Below are positions 36,949 to 46,258 of a stretch of 64,000 bases of DNA, piece after piece. Positions within the stretch are counted from its first letter, which is position 1, and each line of letters begins with the position of its first letter. The stretch lies in assembly GCF_039830135.1 (NCBI RefSeq), contig NZ_CP156081.1:1536001-1600000 (forward strand). The letters are read 5' to 3'. The position numbers and the translations under genes were made by a program. The notes beneath the pieces were generated by a model, which made no database searches, had not been told where the DNA came from, and worked only from the letters and a program-made list of their open reading frames with translations. Origin of the DNA: Defluviimonas sp. SAOS-178_SWC (GTDB taxonomy: Bacteria > Pseudomonadota > Alphaproteobacteria > Rhodobacterales > Rhodobacteraceae).

Positions 36949-37004
36949 GGCGCGCCGTGTTATGTGTATTGAGCCCCTGCGCCCGAGTGTTTAGCAAGGC
37001 CACC

Positions 37005-37733
37005 ATGTCGATCTGGGAATACGCCAACCCGAAGAAGTTCATGCAGACCTCGTCCCGGGCCTTGCCCTGGGTGACGGGGCTTGCCGTCGTGACGCTGCTC
37101 GTCGGCCTTGTCTGGGGCTTTTTCTTCACGCCCGACGACTTCCGCCAGGGCTCGACGGTCAAGATCATCTATATCCATGTCCCGTCGGCGATGATGGCGA
37201 TCAACGCCTGGGCGATGATGCTCGTGACCTCGCTCATCTGGCTCATCCGCCGCCACCACGTCTCGGTGCTGGCGGCGAAGGCCGCCGCGCCCATCGGCAT
37301 GACGATGACGCTCATCGCGCTTTTCACCGGGGCGATCTGGGGTCAGCCGATGTGGGGGACCTGGTGGGCCTGGGATCCGCGGCTGACCTCGTTCCTGATC
37401 CTCTTCCTCTTCTACCTCGGCTATATCGCGCTCTGGGAGGCGGTAGACGATCCCGACACGGCGGCCGACCTGACCTCGGTCCTCTGCCTCGTGGGTTCGG
37501 TCTTTGCGCTTCTCAGCCGCTATGCGGTCCTCTTCTGGAATCAGGGCCTGCACCAGGGCGCATCGCTCTCCCTCGACAAGGAGGAGCATGTGGCGGACGT
37601 CTTTGCCTGGCCGCTCTGGATCACGATGGCGGGGTTCGTGCTCCTGTTCGTCACGCTGGTCCTCCTGCGGACGCGGACCGAAATCCGCTCGCGCCGCCTG
37701 CGGGCGCTCGAAGCGCGCGAAAGGATGGCGTGA
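37005..37733 (+). CDS. ccmC: Haem exporter protein CcmC
   Basis: CcmC, 242 residues, six helices, delivers haem to CcmE. The WWD haem-handling domain is clear: WGQPMWGTWWAWDPRLTS near 120, with flanking haem-ligand His in MMAINAWAMM-linked and GLHQGASLS loops. ATG at 37005 follows AAGG and gives the standard MSIWEYANPKKF start. Its TGA overlaps the ccmD ATG by 1 bp. Confidence 0.95.
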   Translation: MSIWEYANPKKFMQTSSRALPWVTGLAVVTLLVGLVWGFFFTPDDFRQGSTVKIIYIHVPSAMMAINAWAMMLVTSLIWLIRRHHVSVLAAKAAAPIGMTMTLIALFTGAIWGQPMWGTWWAWDPRLTSFLILFLFYLGYIALWEAVDDPDTAADLTSVLCLVGSVFALLSRYAVLFWNQGLHQGASLSLDKEEHVADVFAWPLWITMAGFVLLFVTLVLLRTRTEIRSRRLRALEARERMA

Positions 37734-37888
37734 TGGTGGAACTCGGGAAATATGCCGGCACCGTTCTGGGCGCCTACGGCGTGACGCTGGTCCTGCTTCT
37801 GGGCCTCGTGTGGATGACGCTCCGGCAAGGCGCCAAGATGCGCGACCGGCTCGAGGAGCAGGAAAGGCGGATGGGGCGGAATGGCTAA
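37733..37888 (+). CDS. ccmD: Haem exporter protein CcmD
   Basis: Tiny single-helix subunit of 51 residues: YAGTVLGAYGVTLVLLLGLV, then a basic tail RDRLEEQERRMGRNG. It stabilises the CcmABCD-CcmE assembly. The start ATG shares one base with the ccmC stop; the stop overlaps ccmG by 8 bp. Too short for many gene callers. Confidence 0.93.
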   Translation: MVELGKYAGTVLGAYGVTLVLLLGLVWMTLRQGAKMRDRLEEQERRMGRNG

Positions 37889-38420
37889 GATCTCTCCGAT
37901 GATGATCCTGCCGCCGGCAATCTTCGCCGGCCTTGCGCTGATGTTCGTGTTGGGCATGAACCGCGAGGACCCCGACGCGCTGCCTTCGGCCTTCGCGGGC
38001 AAGCAGGCGCCGCCGGTCGTCGTGACGCCGCTCGGCGATCTGGAGACCTTTTCCGACGCCGACCTCCGCGACGGCAAGGTCAAGCTCGTGAACTTCTGGG
38101 CAAGCTGGTGCGCGCCGTGCCGGGCCGAGCATCCGAACCTCGAAAAGCTGCAAGCCGAGGGCGTGACGATCCTGGGCGTCAATTACAAGGACAAGCCCGA
38201 GGCGGCGCTGGGGTTCCTGGCGGAACTGGGCAACCCCTATGCCGCCATCGGCGCCGACGTGAGCGGCCGGATGGGGATCGACTGGGGGCTTTACGGCGTA
38301 CCGGAGACCTTCGTCATCGACGGCGATGGCAACGTTGTCCTTCGCTTCCCCGGCCCGATCACCGAGCGCGTTCTCGACAGCGACATACGTCCGGCGATGA
38401 AGGCGGCCGCCACGGAGTAG
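37881..38420 (+). CDS. ccmG: Thiol:disulfide interchange protein CcmG (DsbE family)
   Basis: Periplasmic, membrane-tethered thioredoxin that reduces apocytochrome CXXCH thiols, 179 residues. Anchor helix (PPAIFAGLALMFVLG), then ASWCAPCRAEHP with the CAPC redox site (about 76-79) and cis-Pro loop GVPETFVID near 140. Last gene of the ccmABCDG run; a weak hairpin (CACGGAG/CTCCGTG, 38411-38432) overlaps its stop. Confidence 0.95.
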   Translation: MAKISPMMILPPAIFAGLALMFVLGMNREDPDALPSAFAGKQAPPVVVTPLGDLETFSDADLRDGKVKLVNFWASWCAPCRAEHPNLEKLQAEGVTILGVNYKDKPEAALGFLAELGNPYAAIGADVSGRMGIDWGLYGVPETFVIDGDGNVVLRFPGPITERVLDSDIRPAMKAAATE

Positions 38421-38444
38421 CTGCTCTCCGTGACGGCCAGGTCG

Positions 38445-38543
38445 TCAACGCAATTGCGAAGCGACGATCAGGATGAGAAGACCCGCGGCCTCCACCAGCG
38501 GCATGGTCGGGGCGAAATGCAGGTTTGAAACGATCTTTCTCAT
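38445..38543 (-). CDS. Candidate 32-residue membrane microprotein
   Basis: Short open frame on the minus strand, starting MRKIVSNLHFAP and containing one hydrophobic helix (PLVEAAGLLILIVASQLR). No ribosome-binding site is obvious. It has a membrane peptide-like composition, so it is listed as a candidate, but chance is a real alternative for 32 codons. Confidence 0.25.
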   Translation of the reverse strand: MRKIVSNLHFAPTMPLVEAAGLLILIVASQLR

Positions 38544-38861
38544 GCGCCGTTGATAGCCGGTGCGCGGTGGGCGAAAAAGCAGGCAAATCCGGCATTTCAC
38601 AAATCGCCCGTAAAATATGGTGATTTTTGAATGCCTTGATATCGCCCTGATCGCCGGAGGCGCGACAAGGCGGGAAAATCGCCGGGATCATTTCCGAGCC
38701 CGGATCAATGGTGCCGGACCACAACTCGTGCGAGAAGAATCGCGGCTCCCCGGCCGGCAATCGACTTCCAACCCCTACGCGTGCCGGGAAGGCGTGGAGG
38801 AGTCGGGCGCGGCCGGGTCTGACCGCCCCGGCGAAGGCGTTTTCCCGGAAAGCCAAAGAAA

Positions 38862-38883
38862 AACCCCGCCCGAAGGCGGGGTT
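38862..38883 (-). terminator. Intrinsic terminator of acnA
   Basis: 9-bp stem AACCCCGCC/GGCGGGGTT (38862-38870, 38875-38883). Read on the minus strand the loop is UUCG closed by a C-G pair, an extra-stable tetraloop, followed by a T-rich run (TTTTTCTTT). Strong intrinsic terminator. Confidence 0.85.
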
Positions 38884-38907
38884 CTTGTCGTTACGCCATT
38901 TGGCCGA

Positions 38908-41658
38908 TCAGGCGCGGGCGAGGTTTCTCAGCACGTAGTGCAGCACGCCGCCATGTTCGACGTACTCGACCTCGATCTCGGTATCGATCCGGCACTTGAT
39001 TTCGATGGTTTTCTCGCTGCCGTCGGCAAACTTGATCGTGCAAGGCACGAGGCTGAGCGGCTTCAGATCGCCCTCGAGCCCGTGGATGGAGATCACCTCG
39101 TCGCCCGTCAGGCCCAGTGTCTTGCGGCTGTCGCCGCCCGTGAACTCGAACGGGATCACGCCCATGCCGACGAGGTTGGAGCGGTGGATGCGCTCGAACG
39201 ACTCGGCGATCACGGCCTTGACGCCGAGAAGGTTGGTGCCCTTCGCCGCCCAGTCGCGCGAGGACCCCGCGCCGTATTCGATGCCGCCGATCACGATCAG
39301 CGGCACACCCGCCTCCTGATAGGCCATCGAGGCGTCGTAGATCGAGGTCTGGCTTCCGTCCGGGCCCTTGGTGTAGCCGCCTTCGACGCCGTCCAGCATC
39401 TCGTTCTTGATACGGATGTTGGCGAAGGTGCCACGCATCATGACCTCGTGGTTGCCCCGGCGCGAGCCGTAGGAGTTGAAGTCCTTCGGCGCGACCTGCC
39501 GCTCGGTCAGGTACTTGCCGGCGGGGGTCGTCGGCTTGAAGGACCCGGCCGGAGAGATGTGGTCGGTGGTGATCATGTCGCCGAGAAGGGCGAGGATGCG
39601 GGCGCCGTCGATATTCCGGATCGCGCCCTTCTCCTTGCCCATGCCCCGGAAGTAGGGCGGGTTCTGGATATAGGTCGAGGTCGCCGGCCAGTCGTAGGTT
39701 TCCGACTCCGTCACCTTCACGCCCTGCCACTTCGCGTCGCCCTTGAAGACGTCGGCGTATTTCTTGAGGAACGCCTCGCGGGTGACGACCTCGTGGATCA
39801 GTTCGGCGATCTCGTTGTTCGAGGGCCAGATGTCCTTTAGATAGACCGGCTTGCCGTCCTTCGAGGTGCCCAGAGGTTCGCTCGTCAGGTCGATGTTCAT
39901 GTCGCCCGCGATGGCATAGGCGACGACGAGCGGCGGGGAGGCGAGGTAGTTCGCCCGGACGTCCGGGCTGATGCGCCCCTCGAAGTTGCGGTTGCCCGAA
40001 AGGACCGAGACCGCGACGAGGTCATTCTCGTTGATCGCCTTCGAGATCTCGGGCTGCAGTGGCCCCGAGTTGCCGATGCAGGTGGTACAGCCGTAACCGA
40101 CGAGGTTGAAGCCGAGCGCGTCGAGATCTTCCTGAAGCCCGGCGGCGTTCAGGTATTCCGACACGACCTGCGAACCGGGCGCGAGCGAGGTCTTCACCCA
40201 GGGCTTGCGGGTCAGGCCAAGCGCGCGCGCCTTGCGGGCCAGAAGCCCGGCGCCGATCAGCACGTAGGGGTTCGAGGTGTTGGTGCAGGAGGTGATCGAG
40301 GCGATCACGACCGAACCGTCGCGCAGCTTGTAGCCTTCGCCCTCCACCGCGGCGGACTTTCGGACGTCGTGGGGTGCGGTCATCGTGTCGCCCTCGGACG
40401 CCATGTCCTTGGCCGCTTCCGTCGTGTCGACGCCGCGGAACTCGCTCACCACCTTGTAGAAGCTCTTGGCCGACATGTTGAGCGGCGTGTAGTCCTGCGG
40501 GCGCTTCGGACCAGAGATGGCCGGGACGATCTCGGCCATGTCGAGGTGCAGGGTCGAGGTGTAGACCGGGTCGTAATCCGCGCCGCGCCAGAAGCCGTTT
40601 TCCTTGGCATAGGCCTCGACCAGCGCGATGCGGTCCTCGTCCCGGCCGGTCTGGCGCAGGTAGCGCAGCGTCTCGGCGTCGATCGGGAAGAAGCCGCAGG
40701 TCGCGCCGTATTCGGGCGCCATGTTGGCGATGGTCGCCCGGTCGGCGAGCGGCAGGTGATCAAGGCCCGGCCCGTAGAATTCGACGAACTTGCCGACAAC
40801 GCCGTGCTTGCGGAGCATCTGGACGACCTTCAGGACGAGGTCGGTCGCGGTCGTGCCCTCGACCATCTTGCCGGTCAGCTTGAAGCCCACGACTTCCGGA
40901 ATCAGCATCGAGACCGGCTGGCCGAGCATCGCCGCCTCGGCCTCGATCCCGCCGACGCCCCAGCCGAGAACGGCCAGGCCGTTGACCATCGTGGTGTGGC
41001 TGTCGGTGCCGACGAGGGTGTCGGGATAGGCGACTTCGTTGCCGTCCTGGTCAGTGTCGGTCCAGACCGTCTGGGCGAGGTATTCGAGGTTGACCTGGTG
41101 GCAGATGCCGGTGCCGGGCGGCACGACGCGGAAATTCTCGAACGCGTTCTGACCCCATTTGAGGAAGACGTAGCGCTCCATGTTGCGCTCGTATTCGCGG
41201 TCCACGTTGGCCTGGAAGGCGCGGGGGTTGCCGAATTCGTCGATCATCACCGAATGGTCGATGACGAGATCGACGGGGTTCAGCGGGTTGATCTTCTGCG
41301 CGTCGCCGCCAAGCGCCTTGATCCCGTCGCGCATCGCGGCAAGGTCGACGACCGCCGGAACGCCGGTGAAGTCCTGCATCAGCACGCGGGCCGGGCGGTA
41401 GGCGATCTCGCGCGGGTTCTGGCCGCCCTGCTTGCCCCAGTCGGAAAACGCCTTGATGTCGTCGACCGAAACCGTGCGCCCGCCATCCTCGAAGCGGAGC
41501 ATGTTTTCAAGGACGACCTTGAGCGCGGCGGGGAGTTTCGAAAACTCGCCGAGGCCGGCCTTTTCGGCGGCCGGGATCGAGTAATAGGCGACGGACTTGC
41601 CGCCGGCGGAAAGGGTCTTGCGCGTCTTGGCGGTGTCCTGTCCGGTGACGATGGGCAT
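38908..41658 (-). CDS. acnA: Aconitate hydratase A
   Basis: TCA-cycle [4Fe-4S] aconitase of 916 residues, converting citrate to isocitrate. Cluster ligands: the SCTNTSNP Cys and the GCTTCIGNSGPL pair (two Cys in CTTC). The TDSHTTM segment near 215 and the swivel domain with GSSRDWAAKG near 790 are also typical. ATG at 41658 follows AGGGAGATCCCG and gives the usual start; the open frame for 99 codons further upstream is not part of the gene. A sigma-70-like promoter and a perfect 12-bp palindrome lie upstream. Confidence 0.97.
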   Translation of the reverse strand: MPIVTGQDTAKTRKTLSAGGKSVAYYSIPAAEKAGLGEFSKLPAALKVVLENMLRFEDGGRTVSVDDIKAFSDWGKQGGQNPREIAYRPARVLMQDFTGVPAVVDLAAMRDGIKALGGDAQKINPLNPVDLVIDHSVMIDEFGNPRAFQANVDREYERNMERYVFLKWGQNAFENFRVVPPGTGICHQVNLEYLAQTVWTDTDQDGNEVAYPDTLVGTDSHTTMVNGLAVLGWGVGGIEAEAAMLGQPVSMLIPEVVGFKLTGKMVEGTTATDLVLKVVQMLRKHGVVGKFVEFYGPGLDHLPLADRATIANMAPEYGATCGFFPIDAETLRYLRQTGRDEDRIALVEAYAKENGFWRGADYDPVYTSTLHLDMAEIVPAISGPKRPQDYTPLNMSAKSFYKVVSEFRGVDTTEAAKDMASEGDTMTAPHDVRKSAAVEGEGYKLRDGSVVIASITSCTNTSNPYVLIGAGLLARKARALGLTRKPWVKTSLAPGSQVVSEYLNAAGLQEDLDALGFNLVGYGCTTCIGNSGPLQPEISKAINENDLVAVSVLSGNRNFEGRISPDVRANYLASPPLVVAYAIAGDMNIDLTSEPLGTSKDGKPVYLKDIWPSNNEIAELIHEVVTREAFLKKYADVFKGDAKWQGVKVTESETYDWPATSTYIQNPPYFRGMGKEKGAIRNIDGARILALLGDMITTDHISPAGSFKPTTPAGKYLTERQVAPKDFNSYGSRRGNHEVMMRGTFANIRIKNEMLDGVEGGYTKGPDGSQTSIYDASMAYQEAGVPLIVIGGIEYGAGSSRDWAAKGTNLLGVKAVIAESFERIHRSNLVGMGVIPFEFTGGDSRKTLGLTGDEVISIHGLEGDLKPLSLVPCTIKFADGSEKTIEIKCRIDTEIEVEYVEHGGVLHYVLRNLARA

Positions 41659-41701
41659 CGGGATCTCCCTTCGGGCTGAGGCTGGGCTCTGTCTTGCACG
41701 G

Positions 41702-41730
41702 GTAATGCCGCAAGGGCAGGGGGCGTTCAA
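41702..41730 (-). promoter_or_regulatory. Candidate acnA promoter
   Basis: On the minus strand TTGAAC (41725-41730) and CATTAC (41702-41707) are 17 nt apart, about 45 bp upstream of the acnA start. Confidence 0.4.
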
Positions 41731-41753
41731 GTGAATTGCGGGCGTTGTATACC

Positions 41754-41765
41754 ATTGTGCACAAT
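41754..41765. promoter_or_regulatory. Perfect palindrome ATTGTGCACAAT upstream of acnA
   Basis: A 12-bp perfect palindrome about 24 bp upstream of the candidate -35 of acnA, next to a second TTGTATAC half-palindrome. Resembles GntR-type operators; position suggests an activator or repressor site for acnA or the divergent DUF1223 gene. Confidence 0.45.
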
Positions 41766-41875
41766 ATGCCGCAAGGGGCTCCCGCTCACCTTGCGGAGAC
41801 TCGCAAAACCTTGATTGGCCAATCGCGATCCGGTTCACTAGGAATGGGAAGACGAGGGGATACAGGACACAAGAG

Positions 41876-42583
41876 ATGCGCCGGATGATCAGCGCCGCGC
41901 TGGGCCTTTGGTTCAGCCTGGCTGGAATTGGATTTGCACAATCGGGCGCCGGCAACCCGGTCGTGGTGGAGCTTTACACCTCGCAGGGCTGTTCGTCCTG
42001 TCCGCCGGCGGACAGGATCCTGAGCGGGCTCGCGCAGCGCGACGACGTGATCGCGCTGTCGCTGCATGTGGACTACTGGGATTACATCGGCTGGAAGGAC
42101 AGCTTCGCCGATCCCAAATACACCAAGCGCCAGCGTGCCTATGCCCGCTACGCGGGCGCGCGGACGATCTATACGCCGCAGATGATCGTCGGCGGCATGG
42201 ATCACCTCGTCGGGGTCCGCCCGGCCGAGGTCGATGCGATGATCCGCCGCTTCGCCGCAAAGCCCGCGAAGGTGATGCTGACCCTTGGCCGGACCGGCGG
42301 CACGGTGCGGGTCCGCGCCCGGGCCGGCGCGCCGCTGCCGCGCGGGTCTGTCGTGCAGGTCGTGCGCTACAAGCCCCTTGAGACCGTCGCGATCCGGCGC
42401 GGCGAGAATGCCGGAAAGACATTCGATTACGCCAATATCGTCACCGATTGGCGGCAGGTGGGTGACTGGGACGGAACCGCGGATCTGTCGCTCGATCTCG
42501 ATGCCCCGGGCGGCGATCCGGTCGTGGTCATCGTCCAGGAACCGGGGCCGGGTCCGATTCTTGCCGCCGCGGCCCTTCGCTGA
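41876..42583 (+). CDS. DUF1223 thioredoxin-like secreted protein
   Basis: 235-residue DUF1223 protein with signal peptide (ISAALGLWFSLAGIGFAQ) and the family signature VELYTSQGCSSCPPAD near residue 34 with a CSSC pair. Predicted periplasmic, thioredoxin-like. Also WDYIGWKD near 68 and TPQMIVGG near 100. The function of the family is unknown. It is divergent from acnA across 217 bp. Confidence 0.9.
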   Translation: MRRMISAALGLWFSLAGIGFAQSGAGNPVVVELYTSQGCSSCPPADRILSGLAQRDDVIALSLHVDYWDYIGWKDSFADPKYTKRQRAYARYAGARTIYTPQMIVGGMDHLVGVRPAEVDAMIRRFAAKPAKVMLTLGRTGGTVRVRARAGAPLPRGSVVQVVRYKPLETVAIRRGENAGKTFDYANIVTDWRQVGDWDGTADLSLDLDAPGGDPVVVIVQEPGPGPILAAAALR

Positions 42584-42671
42584 CGCGCTACCGCAACGTC
42601 CCGGTTGGCCGCCGGTTGACTTCGTCTTTTGTCGATCCCTAGCTCTCCCCATGCGGAAGGAGGGCGTGACG

Positions 42672-44063
42672 ATGGACAGGCGCGAAGTGGACGTGACCGG
42701 ATTGGCGGCGATCCTTGAGATCCAGAGGCGGGCCTTCGCCAAAGACGGCATTCCCGACCTCGCGGTCCGACGGGCACGCCTTGAACGGCTCAAGGCGGCG
42801 ATCCGGGCGCACAAGGGCGATTTCGTCCGCGCCGCCGCCGCCGATTTCGGCCGGCGCCCGGCGGAGGAGACGATCATCCTCGACCTCGGTCCCGTGGTGC
42901 AGGCGATCAACCACATGCGCCGCCATCTCGGCCGCTGGATGCGGCCCGAGCGGCGACCGGTACCTTTCACGCTCTGGCCGGGCCGGGCCCGGGTGATGCG
43001 CCAGCCGAAGGCCGTGGTGGGGATCATGGCGCCGTGGAACCATCCGTTCGGCCTTTCGTTCCTGCCGCTGGCGACGGCGCTCGCGGCCGGGAACCGGGCG
43101 ATGCTGAAGCTCTCCGAACAGGCGCCCGAATCGGCCCGGGCGATGGGCGCGATGCTGGCCGAGTGCTTCGCGCCCGAAGAGGTCGCGGTGGTGACGGGCG
43201 GGGCGGAGGTCGGGGCTGCCTTCGCGGGACTGCCCTTCGATCATCTCGTCTTTACCGGATCGACCGAGGTTGGCCGCAAGGTGATGCGCGCGGCGGCGGA
43301 GAGCCTCGTGCCAGTGACGCTGGAGCTGGGCGGCAAGTCGCCGGTGATCCTCGGCCGCGACGCGGATTTCGGGAAGGCCGCGCGCGACATCGCCTTCGGC
43401 AAGATCGCCAATGCCGGCCAGACCTGCATCGCGCCCGACTACGTGCTGGTGCACGAGGCCGATGCGGACGGGTTCCTGGCCCGGCTGACCGCCGCGATGA
43501 ACCGCACCTTGGCGGGCGGGCAGGGGATGACAACGATCGTCAGCGACCGCCATGCCGGGCGGCTGCGGGCGCTTGTCGCGGAGGCCGAGGCGAGTGGCGC
43601 CAAGGTTGCGTGGATCGGCGGCGGGGGCGAGGGACGGCAGGTTGCGCCCGCGCTGATCACCGGTGCGGCTGCCTTGACCGCCGTGATGCGAGAGGAGATT
43701 TTCGGCCCGCTCCTGCCAATCCTCCGGTACCGCGACCTTGTGGAGGCGATCGCCCATGTCCGCGCTGGGCCGCGCCCGCTGGCACTTTACTACTACGGCG
43801 GGAAGGAAGGACGGGATACGGTTCTCGCCGGTACGATCAGCGGCAATGTGACGGTGAACGGCGTGATGACCCATTATGCCGTCGAGAGCCTGCCCTTCGG
43901 CGGGATCGGCGCGAGCGGCATGGGCGCCTATCATGGCCGGGAGGGGTTCGAGGCGATGAGCCATGCACGGGGTGTCTTTGACGAACCCCTGCGGAGCCTG
44001 ATCCCGCTCGGCCGCCCCGGCGGTCCCTTCGTGAAGCTCCTTGCGCGCTACATGATGCGGTGA
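42672..44063 (+). CDS. Aldehyde dehydrogenase (coniferyl aldehyde dehydrogenase-type)
   Basis: NAD(P)-dependent aldehyde dehydrogenase family enzyme, 463 residues. Active-site pieces: catalytic Cys in GQTCIAPDYV near 255, general-base Glu in LELGGKSPVIL near 222, and the cofactor loop VFTGSTEVGRKV near 198. Resembles coniferyl aldehyde dehydrogenases (short N-terminus, AAADFGRRPAEETI), but the substrate is only inferred. ATG at 42672 is preceded by AAGGAGGG; the ATG seven codons earlier lacks a site. Confidence 0.9.
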   Translation: MDRREVDVTGLAAILEIQRRAFAKDGIPDLAVRRARLERLKAAIRAHKGDFVRAAAADFGRRPAEETIILDLGPVVQAINHMRRHLGRWMRPERRPVPFTLWPGRARVMRQPKAVVGIMAPWNHPFGLSFLPLATALAAGNRAMLKLSEQAPESARAMGAMLAECFAPEEVAVVTGGAEVGAAFAGLPFDHLVFTGSTEVGRKVMRAAAESLVPVTLELGGKSPVILGRDADFGKAARDIAFGKIANAGQTCIAPDYVLVHEADADGFLARLTAAMNRTLAGGQGMTTIVSDRHAGRLRALVAEAEASGAKVAWIGGGGEGRQVAPALITGAAALTAVMREEIFGPLLPILRYRDLVEAIAHVRAGPRPLALYYYGGKEGRDTVLAGTISGNVTVNGVMTHYAVESLPFGGIGASGMGAYHGREGFEAMSHARGVFDEPLRSLIPLGRPGGPFVKLLARYMMR

Positions 44064-44108
44064 GGGGGGACCCCCGCCCGAAGCAGCCCGGGTCTTTCGG
44101 GGGGCGGC

Positions 44109-44999
44109 TCACTTCCAGCGGCGGTGGATCCAGAACCACTGGCCCATGTGCCGGCGCGTCAGCCGTTCGAGGCTGTCGTTGATCGCCTGGGTCATGACTT
44201 CGGGGTCGCCATGCGGGATCGGCGCTTCGGCGACGATCTCGAAACTCAGGCCATCGGGCTGACGGACCCCGTAGATCGGGATCACGTCGGCGCCGTATTT
44301 GAGCGCGAGGTCGGCGGCGGAGGTCGCGGTCAGCGCGGTCTGGCCGAAGAAGGATAACGCCACGCCGTGGCGCATGTGCTGGTCCATCAGGAGCCCGAGC
44401 ATCCCGCCGGATTTCAGGAATCGCACCATTTCCCCCATGCCCTTCTTGCCGCGCGGGAAAAGCGGTGTGCCGATCTGCGAGATCGCGTCGACGTAATGGG
44501 CGTTGAAGAGCGGGTTCTTCATCGGCCGATAGAGACCACCGACCCGGTAGCCCCGCGCGATCAGGGCGGCGCGGGCGACGTCGTAATTGCCGAAATGGCC
44601 CGTGGCGAGGATCACCGGGCGGCCGTCGCGATGCGCCGCTTCCAGCGCCGCGGCGCCGGCGCCTTGAAGCGGCAGCTCGCGCACGCGGTCGACGAATTCG
44701 GCGCCGGAATAGAGCTCGATCATCGTGCGGCCGACATTGTCGGGCACGGCGCGGACGAGACGCTCGACCTCGGCTGGCGGAAGGTCGGGGCAGGCGAGCG
44801 CGAGGTTGTCGCGGATGCGGCGGCGCCAGCCGGCGAGGGGTGCGACGACGCGGGACACGATCCGGCCCGCCACGGGTACGCGTGTCCGGTAGGGCAGGGC
44901 GCGGGCGAGACCGATCACCGCGCGGGCGGCGGCGTTGGTCAGCCGGTCGCGGACGGAGACGGTCGGGGCGGTCGGTTTCTGCGCGGTCGGTGCCGTCAT
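44109..44999 (-). CDS. LpxL/HtrB-family lipid acyltransferase
   Basis: Lysophospholipid/lipid A acyltransferase of 296 residues. The HxxxxD catalytic motif is present as GHFGNYD (near residue 125), followed by GLYRPMKNPLFN, the FPRGKKGMGEM block and VALSFFGQTAL. Membrane-associated at the N-terminus (VIGLARALPYRTRVPVAG). It most likely adds a secondary acyl chain to lipid A. ATG at 44999 is chosen; an open upstream extension of 46 codons has no family match. It follows the fliG remnant on the same strand. Confidence 0.87.
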   Translation of the reverse strand: MTAPTAQKPTAPTVSVRDRLTNAAARAVIGLARALPYRTRVPVAGRIVSRVVAPLAGWRRRIRDNLALACPDLPPAEVERLVRAVPDNVGRTMIELYSGAEFVDRVRELPLQGAGAAALEAAHRDGRPVILATGHFGNYDVARAALIARGYRVGGLYRPMKNPLFNAHYVDAISQIGTPLFPRGKKGMGEMVRFLKSGGMLGLLMDQHMRHGVALSFFGQTALTATSAADLALKYGADVIPIYGVRQPDGLSFEIVAEAPIPHGDPEVMTQAINDSLERLTRRHMGQWFWIHRRWK

Positions 45000-45185
45000 G
45001 GACGAGGTTCGCCTTACGCGCGGCTCCGGCATGGCCCGCGTTTCCGGGGGCCAGACATAGTGGCAGGGGCCGGGGATCACAAGCTTGGCGCGCGTCCGGG
45101 CGGTTTGCCCGACGGGCGGGGCCGCCTCGGGGGCCATCGAGGCCCCGCTCGGCGGCGCTGCCGCGGCCGGGCGGGACGCGCCCGC

Positions 45186-46258
45186 CTAGTCCTCGTCGTC
45201 CTCGGCCTCTCTCATGGTGATCTCGCCCGCGCTTTCCAGATCCCGGACCGCGACGATGATCGCGGTCATCGCGGCTTCGGCGTCCTTTTCCTTCACCTTC
45301 CCGCGTTCGGCCATCTCCTCGCGGAGCGAGGCCGCCATGCGCTGGGACACGTTGGCGAGGATGAATTCGGCGGCTGCGGCGTCGGTCTCTCCGGTCGCGC
45401 CGGCGAGCGCGGTGACGAGGGTGGCCTGGTCGACGCCCCGGATCATCTTGGAGATGTCGCGCCCTTGGATCCGGGCCGGGATGTCGGCAAAGGTGAAGAT
45501 CGCGCGGCGGACCCGTGCGGCGAAACCTTCGTCGGTCTCGGTCAGCCCGGTCAGCACGTCGTCGCGTGTCGCGGCGGGCGAGACGTTCAGGATCGCGCCG
45601 ATGCGTTCGTGGGGATCAGTCTCGAAGGCGCGGACCGGCTGCGCTTCGAGCTGCGTCACCAGTGAGAGACCGATCCGGCGCACCGTCTCGGGGTCGATGT
45701 TTCCGGTCTGGCTGACGGCATAGGCGATGCGGCGCGCGCGGTCGCCGGGGAGTTGGCCGAGGAGGTCGGCGGCGCGCGAGACGGCGAGCTTGGACAGCAT
45801 CACCGCCCCCACCTCGACGCTTTCTTCGGTGAGAACCGGAAGCAGCTTTTCGGGATCGAGAGCCGCGATGCGGTCCCAGGGATCGGCCTTGGCGGAGGCG
45901 CCGGCAAGGCGGCGGAGGCGGCTGGCAGCGGTGGCCGAGATGTGCCCGTCGAGCATCTTCAGCGCCCCGTCGATGCCGCCCGGAAAGCTGAGGCCGACCG
46001 ATTCGAGGCGCGCGATGAACTCCTCCACCACGGCGCGGAGCGTGGCGCGGTCGACGCTGCGCATGGCGCCGATCTGCTCGGTGAGGGCCGCCTGCATGTG
46101 GTCGGGCAGTCCTTTCAGCGGCACTCGCCGCCGTCCGTGAGCAGAAGCCGCACGATGATCGCGGCCTTCCTGCGTCCGTTCATGGCGGCCGCCGCAACAG
46201 GCGGGCGGCCGACCTTCTGCGGCGGCTGTTTCTGGGGCAGGGGCGTGAGCGCCGTCAT
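45186..46258 (-). pseudogene. fliG: Flagellar motor switch protein FliG, broken by a frameshift
   Basis: FliG forms the rotor-side torque ring of the flagellum. The original start is the ATG at 46258, preceded by a strong CCGGAGGT. This first frame codes for 45 FliG-like residues, with GRRKAAIIVRLLLTDGGE, then runs CR and stop (46115-46117). The downstream frame, from GTG at 46124, continues the homology at once: VPLKGLPDHMQAALTEQIG, ending at 45186 after FDP-type middle and C-terminal parts (FILANVSQRMAASLREEM, the C-terminal FliG block). Inserting one G after GGCGAG would restore a single frame. So a one-base deletion has split the gene, unless it is a sequencing error. The 312-residue downstream frame on its own lacks the N-terminal start of the FliG N-domain. 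No other flagellar gene is near. Confidence 0.85.

Larger units (their letters stand above)
38421..38907. other. 487-bp convergent intergenic region
   Basis: Lies between ccmG and the converging aconitase gene. Holds a weak hairpin at the ccmG end, a 32-codon candidate membrane peptide on the minus strand (38445-38543), an AT-richer stretch around 38580-38640, and the acnA terminator (38862-38883). Nothing else is supported. Confidence 0.5.

Noticed and set aside
45186..46124. Reading the 312-codon frame as a complete short FliG starting with GTG
   Set aside because: No ribosome-binding site before the GTG, and the missing N-terminal residues are found in the other frame behind a good site.
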